A stretch of DNA of 64,000 nt from Teredinibacter turnerae T7901 (GCF_000023025.1 NC_012997.1:2849125-2913124), one strand, 5' to 3'; shown: positions 28,463 to 37,174, numbered from the stretch's first letter. Notes: generated by a model from the letters alone, not told the origin. Made by a program: numbers and translations.

Positions 28463-30661
28463 TTGGAAAAGCCGCTCGAAAACGCCTCTATTCGATGGGA
28501 TGAGAATAACCAACCCGTCTCAGTACAATTTGGTGACGTGTATTTTTCGAAACATAACGGCCTCGAAGAAACCCGGTTCGTTTTCCTGGCGCAGAACAAC
28601 CTCGCCGAACGTTTCGCTGCACTTGTAAACGGCGAGAGGTTTTGCATCGCAGAAACCGGGTTTGGATCAGGGCTGAATTTTCTCGCGTGCTGGCAGCTCT
28701 GGGAACAATCGCGCTCTACCAACTGCCCCGCTACGCACCTGCATTTTGTTTCGGTGGAGAAGTACCCCCTGACACGCGAGGACCTCGCCCGCGCACTCTC
28801 GCTGTGGCCTGAGCTGAAGCCTTATGCCGATCAGCTTATTGACCAATACCCACCTCAACCGGCGCGGGGTGTCCACAGAATCAGATTTCCTCTCGGCGGT
28901 GTCAGCCTAACGTTGATATTTGAAGATGCTGCAGACGGGTTGCACCAATTGAAACCCTGCGCGACCGACGGTTCGCCTGCGCCACAGAACTACCAATTTG
29001 GGCCGGGCAAGCTCAAAGTCGACGCCTGGTTTCTGGACGGATTCGCCCCGGCGAAAAACCCGGGCATGTGGAGCCCTGAACTCTTCCAAAGTGTCGGTGC
29101 ACTAAGCGCTGAGAACACCAGCTTCGCGACCTTCACCGCTGCCGGCCTGGTTAAGCGTGGGCTGCAGGAAGCGGGTTTCGCGATCGAAAAAGTACCGGGA
29201 TTTGGCCGCAAGCGGGAGATGCTGCGCGGTCTATTTAGTTGGGAAAATCCCGTCGCCAACGAGGAAACCTCTCCGGCTGGCGGCGAAAGCGTGACTGCGC
29301 GGGGAGGTGCTCGAGGAAGCACTCGAGGCAATTCAGCAAGGCTGTTTTGGCACCTACTGAGCCCGACTGACCAGCCTGCTTCCAATGCCACCAATGTCGC
29401 AATCATTGGCGGCGGGCTTGCGGGGTGCATGGCTGCCGCAGCCCTCGCCCGCCGGGGACTGAGAGTGACAATTGTTGAGCAGCAAGCAAACCTTGCGCAG
29501 GCAGCATCGGGCAATCGGCAGGGAGTTGTGTACTGTCGACTATCCCCTCACGACGACCCGCTAAGCCGGTTCAATTTGTTGGCGCAGGTATTCGCCAACA
29601 ATTTCTACGCGGCCCCAGATTACAATCTGTTCGGCTCTTGTGGGAACCGCTGTGGCGTGCTGCACCTTGCCATGAATGACAAACAGCGCACACACTACCA
29701 GGCCATCGCAGAACGGTATCATTGTGAGCAACCACAAAATGGCTCTATTTCTTACGGCTCAGCATCAAGGGCCAAATTAAATCACTTTCAGTGGCTGGGC
29801 GAGGACGCCGCGTCAGAGTGCGCGGGCATCTTGGTAAAATACCCTGGCTTATTTGTGCAAGGCGCCGGCTGGCTGTCTCCCCAGGGTGTCTGCAACACAC
29901 TGTGCTCGCACCCGAATATTGAGCTGCGGCTGAGTACCGAGATCTCCGATCTGCGCCGAACCACAAACACCTGGCACCTCTTCGACACACAGAACGCGCA
30001 AGTTACGACCGCATCACACGTCGTTATCGCCAATGCGGCAGCGGCAAAAAAATTAGCACAAACCGCCGAGCTGCCGCTCAATCAGATTCGGGGTCAGGTC
30101 ACCCATATCGCCACTAACCACGCCATGGGTGAACCGCTTGTCGGTTTGCAAACCGTTATTTGCGGCGACGGGTACGTATCCCCTCCCCACGAAAATATGG
30201 TCTGTGCAGGCGCCACGTTTACGCTTCGCAATCACGAGCAAAGCTTAAGCGGGCAGTGCCAACAAACCAACCTCGACAACCTGGCGGCAATGGTTAAGAT
30301 GGAAAGCGGAATAACGCCGCCTCCGCTGGACGGCAGGGTAGGATTTCGTACCACTACGCCGGATTATTTTCCTCTGGTGGGCCCAGTCCCAAAAACCGGC
30401 GAAATGCGAACGCGCTTCAGCTCCCTCCAACACAAGGCGAACGCCGAGTTGACAACTGCGGGTGAATACCATGAAAACCTGTTTTGCCTATTGGGTCTCG
30501 GCTCACGCGGGCTCGCCTACAGTCCACTTGCGGCAGAAACGCTCGCCGCCGTTATTTGCAGTGAACCTCTGCCTCTCAGCCAAGAGCTCTACCGACACAT
30601 CAACCCCGCTCGTTTTCTGATTCGTGAACTCATTCGCGGCTCGCGGAAACGCAGAGACTGA
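28463..30661 (+). CDS. mnmC: Bifunctional tRNA wobble-uridine modification enzyme MnmC
   Basis: Completes mnm5s2U34 in tRNA: the C-terminal FAD oxidoreductase removes the carboxymethyl group and the N-terminal domain methylates with SAM. Seen are FGDVYFSKHNGLEETRFVFL, the SAM motif FCIAETGFGSGLNFLACW and LDGFAPAKNPGMW, then a linker. The FAD half begins VAIIGGGLAGCMAAAALARR near residue 325 and ends LGSRGLAYSPLAAE. I prefer TTG at 28463, right after the fldB stop, because it gives a family-like N-terminus; GTG at 28424, inside fldB, is the alternative. At about 732 aa it is longer than the E. coli enzyme, with an inter-domain insertion rich in Gly, Ser and Arg. Confidence 0.95.
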   Translation: MEKPLENASIRWDENNQPVSVQFGDVYFSKHNGLEETRFVFLAQNNLAERFAALVNGERFCIAETGFGSGLNFLACWQLWEQSRSTNCPATHLHFVSVEKYPLTREDLARALSLWPELKPYADQLIDQYPPQPARGVHRIRFPLGGVSLTLIFEDAADGLHQLKPCATDGSPAPQNYQFGPGKLKVDAWFLDGFAPAKNPGMWSPELFQSVGALSAENTSFATFTAAGLVKRGLQEAGFAIEKVPGFGRKREMLRGLFSWENPVANEETSPAGGESVTARGGARGSTRGNSARLFWHLLSPTDQPASNATNVAIIGGGLAGCMAAAALARRGLRVTIVEQQANLAQAASGNRQGVVYCRLSPHDDPLSRFNLLAQVFANNFYAAPDYNLFGSCGNRCGVLHLAMNDKQRTHYQAIAERYHCEQPQNGSISYGSASRAKLNHFQWLGEDAASECAGILVKYPGLFVQGAGWLSPQGVCNTLCSHPNIELRLSTEISDLRRTTNTWHLFDTQNAQVTTASHVVIANAAAAKKLAQTAELPLNQIRGQVTHIATNHAMGEPLVGLQTVICGDGYVSPPHENMVCAGATFTLRNHEQSLSGQCQQTNLDNLAAMVKMESGITPPPLDGRVGFRTTTPDYFPLVGPVPKTGEMRTRFSSLQHKANAELTTAGEYHENLFCLLGLGSRGLAYSPLAAETLAAVICSEPLPLSQELYRHINPARFLIRELIRGSRKRRD

Positions 30662-30854
30662 AGACAGCTAAACTTAAGGGCAGCCCGTTTATCGCTCAAC
30701 GCCTGTTACCGGTCATTGTTAGCGCACGGATTGCCAGCTAAAGACTGAATGGCTGCTGCGGCACGTGATCGAACCGACAGTTACATCTGTACGCGACGCC
30801 GGCAGCCCGAGAATCGCGTCCGCTTTGCTGCGAAGAATAAGAGAGGAAATAATC

Positions 30855-31199
30855 ATGCTACTGCGCTCCAGAAATAATCCGGATACACTCGTCTCCACAC
30901 AAGACAGTGTGCACAACTATTACGAATCCCTGGTAATAGCACAGCTGTTACGTGCCAGTGACCGCGCCAATGAGGATGCAGAGTTTATGGCTGACGTTAC
31001 CTGCGTCGCTCTGAACCGATTGCCACCACGCTATGTTCGCCACGATGTCGATATGACATTTTTTCTCTCCCCAGCAGAAATGGAGGAGATGGAGACCAAA
31101 GTCGCTCACGCAGTTAACCATGCAATGGCTTACGTTGAGACCCGCGAACGGGAAAAACTCGCCGCAACATCTCGTGCTTCAGACGAAGAGCGCGAATAA
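30855..31199 (+). CDS. ComFB-like protein
   Basis: The 114-aa product matches the late-competence ComFB family. It has VHNYYESLVIAQLLRASDRA near residue 20, then DVTCVALNRLPPRYVRHDVD and MTFFLSPAEMEEMETKVAHA. ComFB proteins are small helical proteins, and some have been reported as cyclic dinucleotide receptors; that role is inference here. The start is ATG at 30855, because GAGAGGAAAT lies directly upstream, rather than the ORF start at 30765. No competence genes are nearby; the gene follows mnmC by about 190 bp. Confidence 0.82.
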   Translation: MLLRSRNNPDTLVSTQDSVHNYYESLVIAQLLRASDRANEDAEFMADVTCVALNRLPPRYVRHDVDMTFFLSPAEMEEMETKVAHAVNHAMAYVETREREKLAATSRASDEERE

Positions 31200-31249
31200 T
31201 CTAACCTGAATCGTATATCATGTGGCTTCGTTTATAACTGGAATCCGTT

Positions 31250-32038
31250 ATGTCAGTCACATCCATGCGAGGGTTTCACGCACTTGCGTTAGCGCTGCTC
31301 GCTTTTGTAGCGGCGCCCCTATGGGCTGATGAGCCACTCAACTACCTCTTACTTGAAGAACTGGCGCACGACGACCAGCAATTTACACAAGGTCTCGAGC
31401 TCGTCGGCGATGTGATGTATGAAAGTAGCGGGCTTACAGACAAGTCTTTCGTTCGCAGCTACCGGGTTGACACTGGCGAGGTTATTCAGGAAACCCATTT
31501 CCCTGGGCGGGTTTTTGCGGAAGGTATTACCCTGTTCAACAACAAGCTCTATCTCTTGACCTGGCGCAACGGGATATTGTTCACGCTCAACCCCAGCACA
31601 TTACAAATAACCGGGAGCAAGAAATACCGGGGTGAAGGCTGGGGAATCGCACATACCGACACCGAACTGGTGATGAGTGATGGCTCTCCCACATTAACTT
31701 TCCGCGACCCAGTTAGCTTTAAGCCCAAACGCACACTACAAGTAAAAGGCAAGGACGGCGCAATCCGCGACCTCAATGAACTTGAGTACGCTAAAGGGTC
31801 GCTCTGGGCAAACCGCTGGCAAACCGCGCTTATTTACCGTATCGACGCCACAACCGGCGCAGTCACTGGCGTACTCGATTTAGCTGCTCTGATTCCCCCG
31901 CACCTTAAAAACTCCTACGATCACGTACTCAACGGTATCGCCTACGATGCTGACAAAGATGCTTTCTGGGTCACCGGTAAGAAGTGGCCTGTTCGCTACC
32001 TGATCAAAATTCTGCCTGGATCAAAACCCGCTGAATAA
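31250..32038 (+). CDS. Glutaminyl-peptide cyclotransferase, secreted
   Basis: A 262-aa protein of the glutamine cyclotransferase family, a beta-propeller enzyme that converts N-terminal glutamine to pyroglutamate. The N-terminus is a signal peptide (RGFHALALALLAFVAAPLWA, cleavage near residue 26), so it acts in the periplasm or outside. Family features are FTQGLELVGDVMYESSGLTD, FPGRVFAEGITLFNNKLYLL, TWRNG, GEGWGIAHTDTELVMSDGSP and LNELEYAKGSLWANRWQT. It begins 50 bp after the ComFB-like gene and ends 74 bp before trhP. Confidence 0.93.
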   Translation: MSVTSMRGFHALALALLAFVAAPLWADEPLNYLLLEELAHDDQQFTQGLELVGDVMYESSGLTDKSFVRSYRVDTGEVIQETHFPGRVFAEGITLFNNKLYLLTWRNGILFTLNPSTLQITGSKKYRGEGWGIAHTDTELVMSDGSPTLTFRDPVSFKPKRTLQVKGKDGAIRDLNELEYAKGSLWANRWQTALIYRIDATTGAVTGVLDLAALIPPHLKNSYDHVLNGIAYDADKDAFWVTGKKWPVRYLIKILPGSKPAE

Positions 32039-32112
32039 TTTTTGTGCAAAAGGCTTGTTTCCAGCGGCCGACTAATTACAATGCGCGCACTTTAACTTAT
32101 GGGAATCAGACA

Positions 32113-33429
32113 ATGAGCACCGAGTTACTCTCACCGGCTGGCACACTTAAAAGCATGCGCTTCGCGTTCGCTTACGGCGCAAGCGCCGTATACGCAGGGC
32201 AGCCACGCTACAGCCTGCGAGTTCGTAACAACGAGTTCAACAAGATAGAAAATATCGCTGCCGCCGTTGAAGAAGCTCACGCACAAGGCAAACAATTTTA
32301 TCTCGCCAGTAATATCTCGCCGCACAACGATAAAGTGCGTTCCTATCTGCGTGATCTGGAACCGGTTATCGCGATGAAGCCCGACGCGCTGATTATGTCC
32401 GATCCTGGATTAATTATGTTGGTACGGGAAACCTGGCCGGATCAGCCCGTGCATTTAAGTGTTCAGGCCAACGCCGTAAATTATGCGACAGTCAAATTCT
32501 GGGCCACGCAAGGGATTGAACGTGTAATTCTGTCTCGCGAATTGTCGCTAGATGAAGTTGAAGAAATCCGCCAGCAGTGCCCCGAAGTCGAGTTGGAAGT
32601 GTTTGTTCACGGAGCCTTGTGCATCGCTTACTCCGGGCGCTGCTTGCTTTCCGGCTACATGACTCATCGGGACTCGAACCAAGGGGCCTGCACCAACTCA
32701 TGCCGCTGGGAATACAACGCGCACCAAGCCAAAGAGACTGAAACTGGCGACATTATTGCCGTGGATTCAGGCGCGAGCCAGTGGCAGCCGGATTCAGCGC
32801 CAGTGCTCCTGCAGGAGAAAAGCCGTCCGGGAGAGTACATGCCTGCCTACGAGGACGAGCACGGCACTTATATTATGAACTCCAAAGATCTTCGCGCTGT
32901 ACAGCACGTTGATCGGCTGGTGAAAATGGGCGTGCACTCACTCAAAATCGAAGGGCGCACCAAATCCCATTACTATGTGGCGCGCACAGCGCAAGTATAC
33001 CGCCAGGCAATCGATGCCGCAGAAGCCGGGACCCCGTTTGATATGGCGCTGATGACACAGCTGGAGCATCTCGCTAACCGCGGTTATACCGAGGGCTTCT
33101 ATCGCCGCCACCTTCCCAGCGAATACCAAAACTACGAGAAAGGCGTTTCCGACAATGGCTCGCAGCAGTTTGTTGGCGAAGCTATAGAGTACAACGCCGA
33201 CAGTGGCTGGCTGACCCTGGACGTAAAAAACCGATTCGAAAAAGGTGATGCTGTGGAGCTGATAACCCCACAAGGCAACCTGCAATTCAATATTGAGCAC
33301 CTTGAAAACACCAAGGGGGCAAGCATTGATTCAGCGCCGGGCTCTGGCCATACGGTGCGCCTGCCTATTCCTAACCTGCCACTGACCGAAGACGGTGGCT
33401 ACGCTATGCTTATGCGTCATATTCGTTAA
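32113..33429 (+). CDS. trhP: tRNA uridine-34 5-hydroxylation protein TrhP (U32 family, YegQ)
   Basis: Takes part in prephenate-dependent ho5U34 formation on tRNAs that are later converted to cmo5U or mo5U. The 438-aa product opens MSTELLSPAGTLKSMRFAFA and has the U32 signature: FVHGALCIAYSGRCLLSGYM, followed by QGACTNSCRWEY with the conserved cysteines that hold an Fe-S cluster in the family. MNSKDLRAVQHVDRLVKMG and LKIEGRTKSHYYVARTAQVY complete the core. The start is ATG at 32113; the ORF extension to 32044 is not family-like. The mutarotase gene starts 12 bp later, so the two are probably co-transcribed. Confidence 0.94.
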   Translation: MSTELLSPAGTLKSMRFAFAYGASAVYAGQPRYSLRVRNNEFNKIENIAAAVEEAHAQGKQFYLASNISPHNDKVRSYLRDLEPVIAMKPDALIMSDPGLIMLVRETWPDQPVHLSVQANAVNYATVKFWATQGIERVILSRELSLDEVEEIRQQCPEVELEVFVHGALCIAYSGRCLLSGYMTHRDSNQGACTNSCRWEYNAHQAKETETGDIIAVDSGASQWQPDSAPVLLQEKSRPGEYMPAYEDEHGTYIMNSKDLRAVQHVDRLVKMGVHSLKIEGRTKSHYYVARTAQVYRQAIDAAEAGTPFDMALMTQLEHLANRGYTEGFYRRHLPSEYQNYEKGVSDNGSQQFVGEAIEYNADSGWLTLDVKNRFEKGDAVELITPQGNLQFNIEHLENTKGASIDSAPGSGHTVRLPIPNLPLTEDGGYAMLMRHIR

Positions 33430-33441
33430 CTGAGTCCCTTT

Positions 33442-34293
33442 ATGCCCGACGAACCTCATATAGTCAGGCGCGGCGAGCTGGATGTTATCCAAATAGATAA
33501 CGCCGCTTGCAGCGCCGAAATAAGTTTATTCGGTGGCCATGTATTGCAGTGGCAACCTTCTGGAAGAAAACCTGTTTTGTGGATGAGCGATACCGCGCGC
33601 TACGACGGATCTACCGCACTGCGCGGCGGTATTCCGATCTGTTGGCCCTGGTTCGGTGCGGTGGCAGACAAAGGCCGCCACGGCCTGGTGAGAAATCGCA
33701 ACTGGCAAGTGACCCATTTCGAAGACTCGGCCACCGCGACCTTCGTGGAACTGGAGATTGACCTGAGCGAAACCGACAACCCATGGCCGCACCCGAACAA
33801 GCTGGTCATGAAAGTGAATTTTGGTGAATCTCTACTGCAATCCTTGCTGGTTGAAAACACCGGCGACAAGCCTCAGTGCTTCAATTTCGCCTTTCACAAT
33901 TACCTTAAGGTAAGTAACCCCGCAGCAGTGGAGATTCCATTGCTCGGTAGCTCCTTCTACGAGGACAAGCTGACAGGCCAGCAGCAGCAACTGGAAAATA
34001 GAGATACCGAACATTTAGGGTACCTAGGGCCATTGGATCGAATCTATTCCAGCAGCGAGCGAATAGAAGTGATCGACCCCCAGTACGCCCGCAAAATCTG
34101 TATCGATAAACAACTGTCCCAACATTGGGTTGTGTGGAACCCAGGCAGCGATGCTGCGAGCATGGATGATGTCCACGAAAGCGGCGAACAGGAGTTCCTG
34201 TGTGTGGAAACAGCCAACACCAGCGACATCGTGATCGAGCCTGGTGAGAGAATCAGTATGTCGCAAACCATCTCCCTGGAAAATCTTGGCTAG
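33442..34293 (+). CDS. D-hexose-6-phosphate mutarotase (YeaD-like)
   Basis: The 283-aa cytoplasmic enzyme belongs to the aldose-1-epimerase fold and interconverts anomers of hexose 6-phosphates. Conserved elements are FGGHVLQWQPSGRKPVLWMS, LRGGIPICWPWFG, HGLVRNRNWQV, FNFAFHNYLKVSN with the catalytic His, and QEFLCVETANTSD with the catalytic Glu near the C-terminus. Its stop codon TAG is part of the CTAG that borders the MITE immediately downstream, so the element inserted exactly at the end of the gene without visible damage. Confidence 0.93.
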   Translation: MPDEPHIVRRGELDVIQIDNAACSAEISLFGGHVLQWQPSGRKPVLWMSDTARYDGSTALRGGIPICWPWFGAVADKGRHGLVRNRNWQVTHFEDSATATFVELEIDLSETDNPWPHPNKLVMKVNFGESLLQSLLVENTGDKPQCFNFAFHNYLKVSNPAAVEIPLLGSSFYEDKLTGQQQQLENRDTEHLGYLGPLDRIYSSSERIEVIDPQYARKICIDKQLSQHWVVWNPGSDAASMDDVHESGEQEFLCVETANTSDIVIEPGERISMSQTISLENLG

Positions 34294-34638
34294 GGCCTGT
34301 TAACACTAATTCGATTCATTCTATTGCGGCTAAAATTTCGCTATCGAGTGATGCGGCACCCCGACGTTTGGAGTGCAGGTTGTTCGGCATATCCCTATGC
34401 CTCACCCCTACGGGGTTACACGCTAAAACGCTCCCGGCGTTTTAGTGGTTGTTCCAAATGAGCGATAAACAACGCTGAGAGCGGGATTTTAGCCGCAACC
34501 CGCAGGGCTGGGCCTGTATTTCCAGGCTGATGCGTTATTTTTCGCTCGTTTAGCCCGCTAAACAACGCCAAAAATGCCTTTCATCCTGAAAATACAGGCT
34601 CCAGCAGAGCGAATTGAATTAGTGTTAACAGGCCCTAG
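34290..34638. mobile_element. MITE-like element, copy A
   Basis: A 341-bp body (34294-34634) lies between two CTAG sequences (34290-34293, 34635-34638). Its ends are inverted repeats beginning GGCCTGTTAACACTAATTC, 19 bp without a mismatch. It has no ORF of note. It is a near-identical reverse complement of 50486-50826. The interior holds several hairpins, for example CACCCCTACGGGGT, GGCATATCCCTATGCC and GTTTAGCCCGCTAAAC. CTAG flanks and absence of coding capacity fit a non-autonomous relative of IS5-group elements. Confidence 0.9.
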
Positions 34639-34890
34639 GACAATTCACGAACGTACTCCCCTCGCAAATCTTACTGGTGCCGCGCCTGCGGCACTCCGGA
34701 GAAGAGTTTGATTTCCCGCTTGTACCCACACTGCCGCTAAAGCTCTTCCCCTCCTCGCCATGCGAATTTTTGGTGACTGCATCAAATACCCTTGCATTTA
34801 GTGTCAATTTTTCCCAGACCCCACGCGACAGCCTTCAACGCCGTTGATTTCCATCAAGTCGGATAACGCGCGCTGACTTAGACTATTTTT
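34639..34890. other. Intergenic region upstream of the HemN-like gene
   Basis: About 250 bp with no credible gene. Its right end contains a perfect FNR/Anr box and a candidate -10 element for the next gene. Confidence 0.5.
34844..34857 (+). promoter_or_regulatory. FNR/Anr binding site
   Basis: TTGATTTCCATCAA is a perfect match to the FNR/Anr consensus TTGAT-N4-ATCAA. Its centre lies about 40 bp upstream of the ATG at 34891. A candidate -10 (TAGACT, 34879-34884) is placed as expected for a class II promoter activated by an FNR-type regulator, and the anr-like gene lies just downstream. The predicted transcription start falls at or next to the ATG. Confidence 0.85.
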
Positions 34891-35730
34891 ATGCAAACGA
34901 ATGAACCCAAATCCAATATTTCTGAACACCCGACGCTGCGCCGACATACCAAAATTTCGGCGTTTGAAGCAGCTCGCGTCCTGGAAAAATACCGCCTCCA
35001 CCCAAGCCACTCGGTGAGCATTTGTATGGATGGGCACGCCTTCAGGTGGGCGCGTACAAATCCGCAAGCGGCAGGTGCCGGAGCGCTACTCACAAAAGAA
35101 ATAAAACTGTGGGCTGACGCCGTCGGGCATAAATCAGTAGAGAATCTCTTACTGTGCTACCCCTTCCAGTCCTTTGAGCCTTACGAGTTAACCGGAATTA
35201 TGCATGCGTTAGCATCTCACTTTGGACTCTCAGAGTCCGAGCAGCGCGTGCACCGAGTGGTAACCCATCAGGATGAAGTCAACAGTGACCACATCGCCCT
35301 GTTGAAGGGCTTGGGTTTCAACCATTATCAGATCGCTCTCAACCGGAGTGACCTCGAAGACTTGGATAAGTTAAAAGCCGTTGGGGACTTAATCCGGAAG
35401 TACGCGTTTACCGGAATGAGCATTCAGATCCACGACTCAAACTGTCTGGATGACCTTCGTGAACATGTTATCGAGGTCAAACGGATGATTGCGCCTGACT
35501 TTATTTATATCGGCAACCGCCCCAAGCTGATCGACAACGACCTGAGTGCAAACGGCGGGATTCTGTTCGATGGCGAATGCGAACTTGAAAACAACTGCAT
35601 TTACATGGGGCTGGAGGGCAAAAGCCACTTACAACATATGGTTTTACAAAATTTTTGTACGCAAAATCGCTACCTGGAGGCACTGCAAGAAGGGAAATTA
35701 CCGATAAATCACGGTCCAACACACGAATAA
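34891..35730 (+). CDS. HemN-like protein lacking radical-SAM cysteines and the C-terminal domain
   Basis: The 279-aa product aligns by eye with the core of oxygen-independent coproporphyrinogen III oxidase. SVSICMDGHAFRW takes the place of the HemN strand and cysteine loop; then LLTKEIKLWADAVGHKSVEN, ELTGIMHALASHFGLSESEQ and HIALLKGLGFNHYQIALNRS follow in HemN order. The CxxxCxxC motif that binds the radical-SAM cluster is missing, the GGGTP motif is replaced by CYPFQSF, and the protein ends before the HemN C-terminal region. It cannot be a normal radical-SAM enzyme. The perfect Anr box and the position before anr resemble known hemN-anr loci. A regulatory or binding role is inference. No ribosome site precedes the ATG. 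Confidence 0.75.
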   Translation: MQTNEPKSNISEHPTLRRHTKISAFEAARVLEKYRLHPSHSVSICMDGHAFRWARTNPQAAGAGALLTKEIKLWADAVGHKSVENLLLCYPFQSFEPYELTGIMHALASHFGLSESEQRVHRVVTHQDEVNSDHIALLKGLGFNHYQIALNRSDLEDLDKLKAVGDLIRKYAFTGMSIQIHDSNCLDDLREHVIEVKRMIAPDFIYIGNRPKLIDNDLSANGGILFDGECELENNCIYMGLEGKSHLQHMVLQNFCTQNRYLEALQEGKLPINHGPTHE

Positions 35731-35795
35731 ACCTTTTTGAGGCACTTTTTTACCGCAGAGGCTGGTCTTTACGGGCATTTAACATCGCTTTTAGC

Positions 35796-35801
35796 TATAA
35801 T
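35796..35801 (+). promoter_or_regulatory. Candidate -10 element of the anr promoter
   Basis: A perfect TATAAT occurs 36 bp before the anr start codon. No good -35 hexamer is found at 16-18 bp, so the assignment is tentative. Confidence 0.35.
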
Positions 35802-35836
35802 GGCCGGTGCCGTAAATCACAGCCTGGGAAGGTGCC

Positions 35837-36577
35837 ATGCCGCAGTCTATTGCCAACCATCAGTGCCACCACAATCCTCAAGTTAACTGTGCCGATTGCC
35901 GTCTCGCATCTATTTGCCTGCCAATCAGCCTGCATATTGACGATATAAACAAACTTGACGACATTATTCAGCGAGGGCGACCGGTACAAAAGACCGACCA
36001 TGTCTACCACGCCGGAGAATCCTTTCGTTCGGTCTACGCTTTGCGGTCCGGAGCGGTCAAAACCGTGAAGGTGACCCATGATGGCCAGGAACAAGTAACC
36101 GGCTTCTACCTACCGGGCGAAATCATTGGTATGGACGGCCTCGCGTCGAACCATCACACCAACTCAGCCATCGCACTGGAAACATCCGCAGTATGTGAAA
36201 TTCCATTTACCCGACTCGAAGAGCTGAGCGCACAAGTTCCCAATCTTCAGCGCCGCTTTTTTCAGTTGATGAGTAAAGAAATAACACACGAGCAACAGCT
36301 AATTACGCTACTTAGTAAGAACAGCGCTGATGAGCGCATCTCCTCCCTGTTGCTCAGTATTTCTACACGCAACCACAACCGTGGCCTGTCTGCAAAAGAG
36401 TTTTACCTTCCCATGTCGCGATCCGACATAGGTAATTACCTCGGCTTAACAATCGAGACGGTCAGCCGGGTACTCAGTCGTTTACACAAGCAGGGCGTGA
36501 TTACGCTGGATAAAAAACACGTAATCATTTCTGATCTGGACGCATTAAAAGGCGTCGCCTCAGTCTCTATCGACTAA
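35837..36577 (+). CDS. anr: Anr/FNR-type oxygen-sensing transcription regulator
   Basis: The 246-aa Crp/FNR-family regulator senses oxygen with a [4Fe-4S] cluster. The N-terminal ligands are in NCADCRLASIC (C-x2-C-x5-C) and the fourth Cys is in SAVCEIPF. A cNMP-like beta barrel (HAGESFRSVYALRSGAVKTV, GFYLPGEIIGMDGLAS) precedes a dimerisation helix and a C-terminal HTH: FYLPMSRSDIGNYLGLTIET, VSRVLSRLHKQGVI, whose E…SR residues read TTGAT half-sites. It probably activates the HemN-like gene upstream. The DUF4202 gene overlaps its stop by one base. Confidence 0.96.
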   Translation: MPQSIANHQCHHNPQVNCADCRLASICLPISLHIDDINKLDDIIQRGRPVQKTDHVYHAGESFRSVYALRSGAVKTVKVTHDGQEQVTGFYLPGEIIGMDGLASNHHTNSAIALETSAVCEIPFTRLEELSAQVPNLQRRFFQLMSKEITHEQQLITLLSKNSADERISSLLLSISTRNHNRGLSAKEFYLPMSRSDIGNYLGLTIETVSRVLSRLHKQGVITLDKKHVIISDLDALKGVASVSID

Positions 36578-37173
36578 TGCAGACACAAGATCCAGCGCTG
36601 GGTGCGGCACTTCGCTCAATCGATGCCGCCAATGCAAAAGACCCGAACCTTGAGGTAAACGCAGAAACTGGCCAGCAGCAACCGAAAGAACTGCTCTACG
36701 GACAGCGTATGACCGAGCAACTTGCTGAATTTTGCCCTGAAGCGTCGGTTCACCTTCAAATTGCTGCTCGCGCGCAACACATCGAGCGCTGGACATCGCC
36801 GCGCTCCGCCTACCCTGAAGGTCGTGCTGGCTACAAAAAGTGGCGCTCGGAGCTTTCCCTCTTCCATGCAAACCGCGCAGCAGAGATCATGTCAGAATGC
36901 GGCTTTAACGAAAAAGATTGTGAGCGAGTAAAGTTCCTTATTCAAAAAAGGCAACTGCGGAGAGACCCGGAAACCCAAACCCTTGAAGATGTCATTTGTC
37001 TGGTGTTCCTTAAGCACTACCTCGAAGATTTTGCCAATAAACACGCAGAAGACAAACTCATCGACATTATCCAGAAAACCTGGAACAAAATGTCCGAATC
37101 TGGACACCAAGCCGCTCTCGCCCTGCCCTACAAACCACACCTCGGTACATTAATAAACAAAGCCCTCAGCTAA
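36577..37173 (+). CDS. DUF4202 protein
   Basis: A 198-aa soluble protein fitting DUF4202: ALRSIDAANAKDPNLEVN, KELLYGQRMTEQLAEFCPEA, LQIAARAQHIERWTSPRSAY and YKKWRSELSLFHANRAAEIM. The invariant His-rich and Arg-rich helices resemble HD-type or related helical enzymes, but no activity has been assigned. Its ATG overlaps the anr stop (TAATG), implying coupled translation, and the SirB2 gene begins 1 bp after its stop, so the three form one operon. Confidence 0.9.
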   Translation: MQTQDPALGAALRSIDAANAKDPNLEVNAETGQQQPKELLYGQRMTEQLAEFCPEASVHLQIAARAQHIERWTSPRSAYPEGRAGYKKWRSELSLFHANRAAEIMSECGFNEKDCERVKFLIQKRQLRRDPETQTLEDVICLVFLKHYLEDFANKHAEDKLIDIIQKTWNKMSESGHQAALALPYKPHLGTLINKALS

Positions 37174-37174
37174 T

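Noticed and set aside
28990-29514. Minus-strand ORF inside mnmC
   Set aside because: Overlaps the MnmC linker and FAD motif on the other strand, with no start signal.
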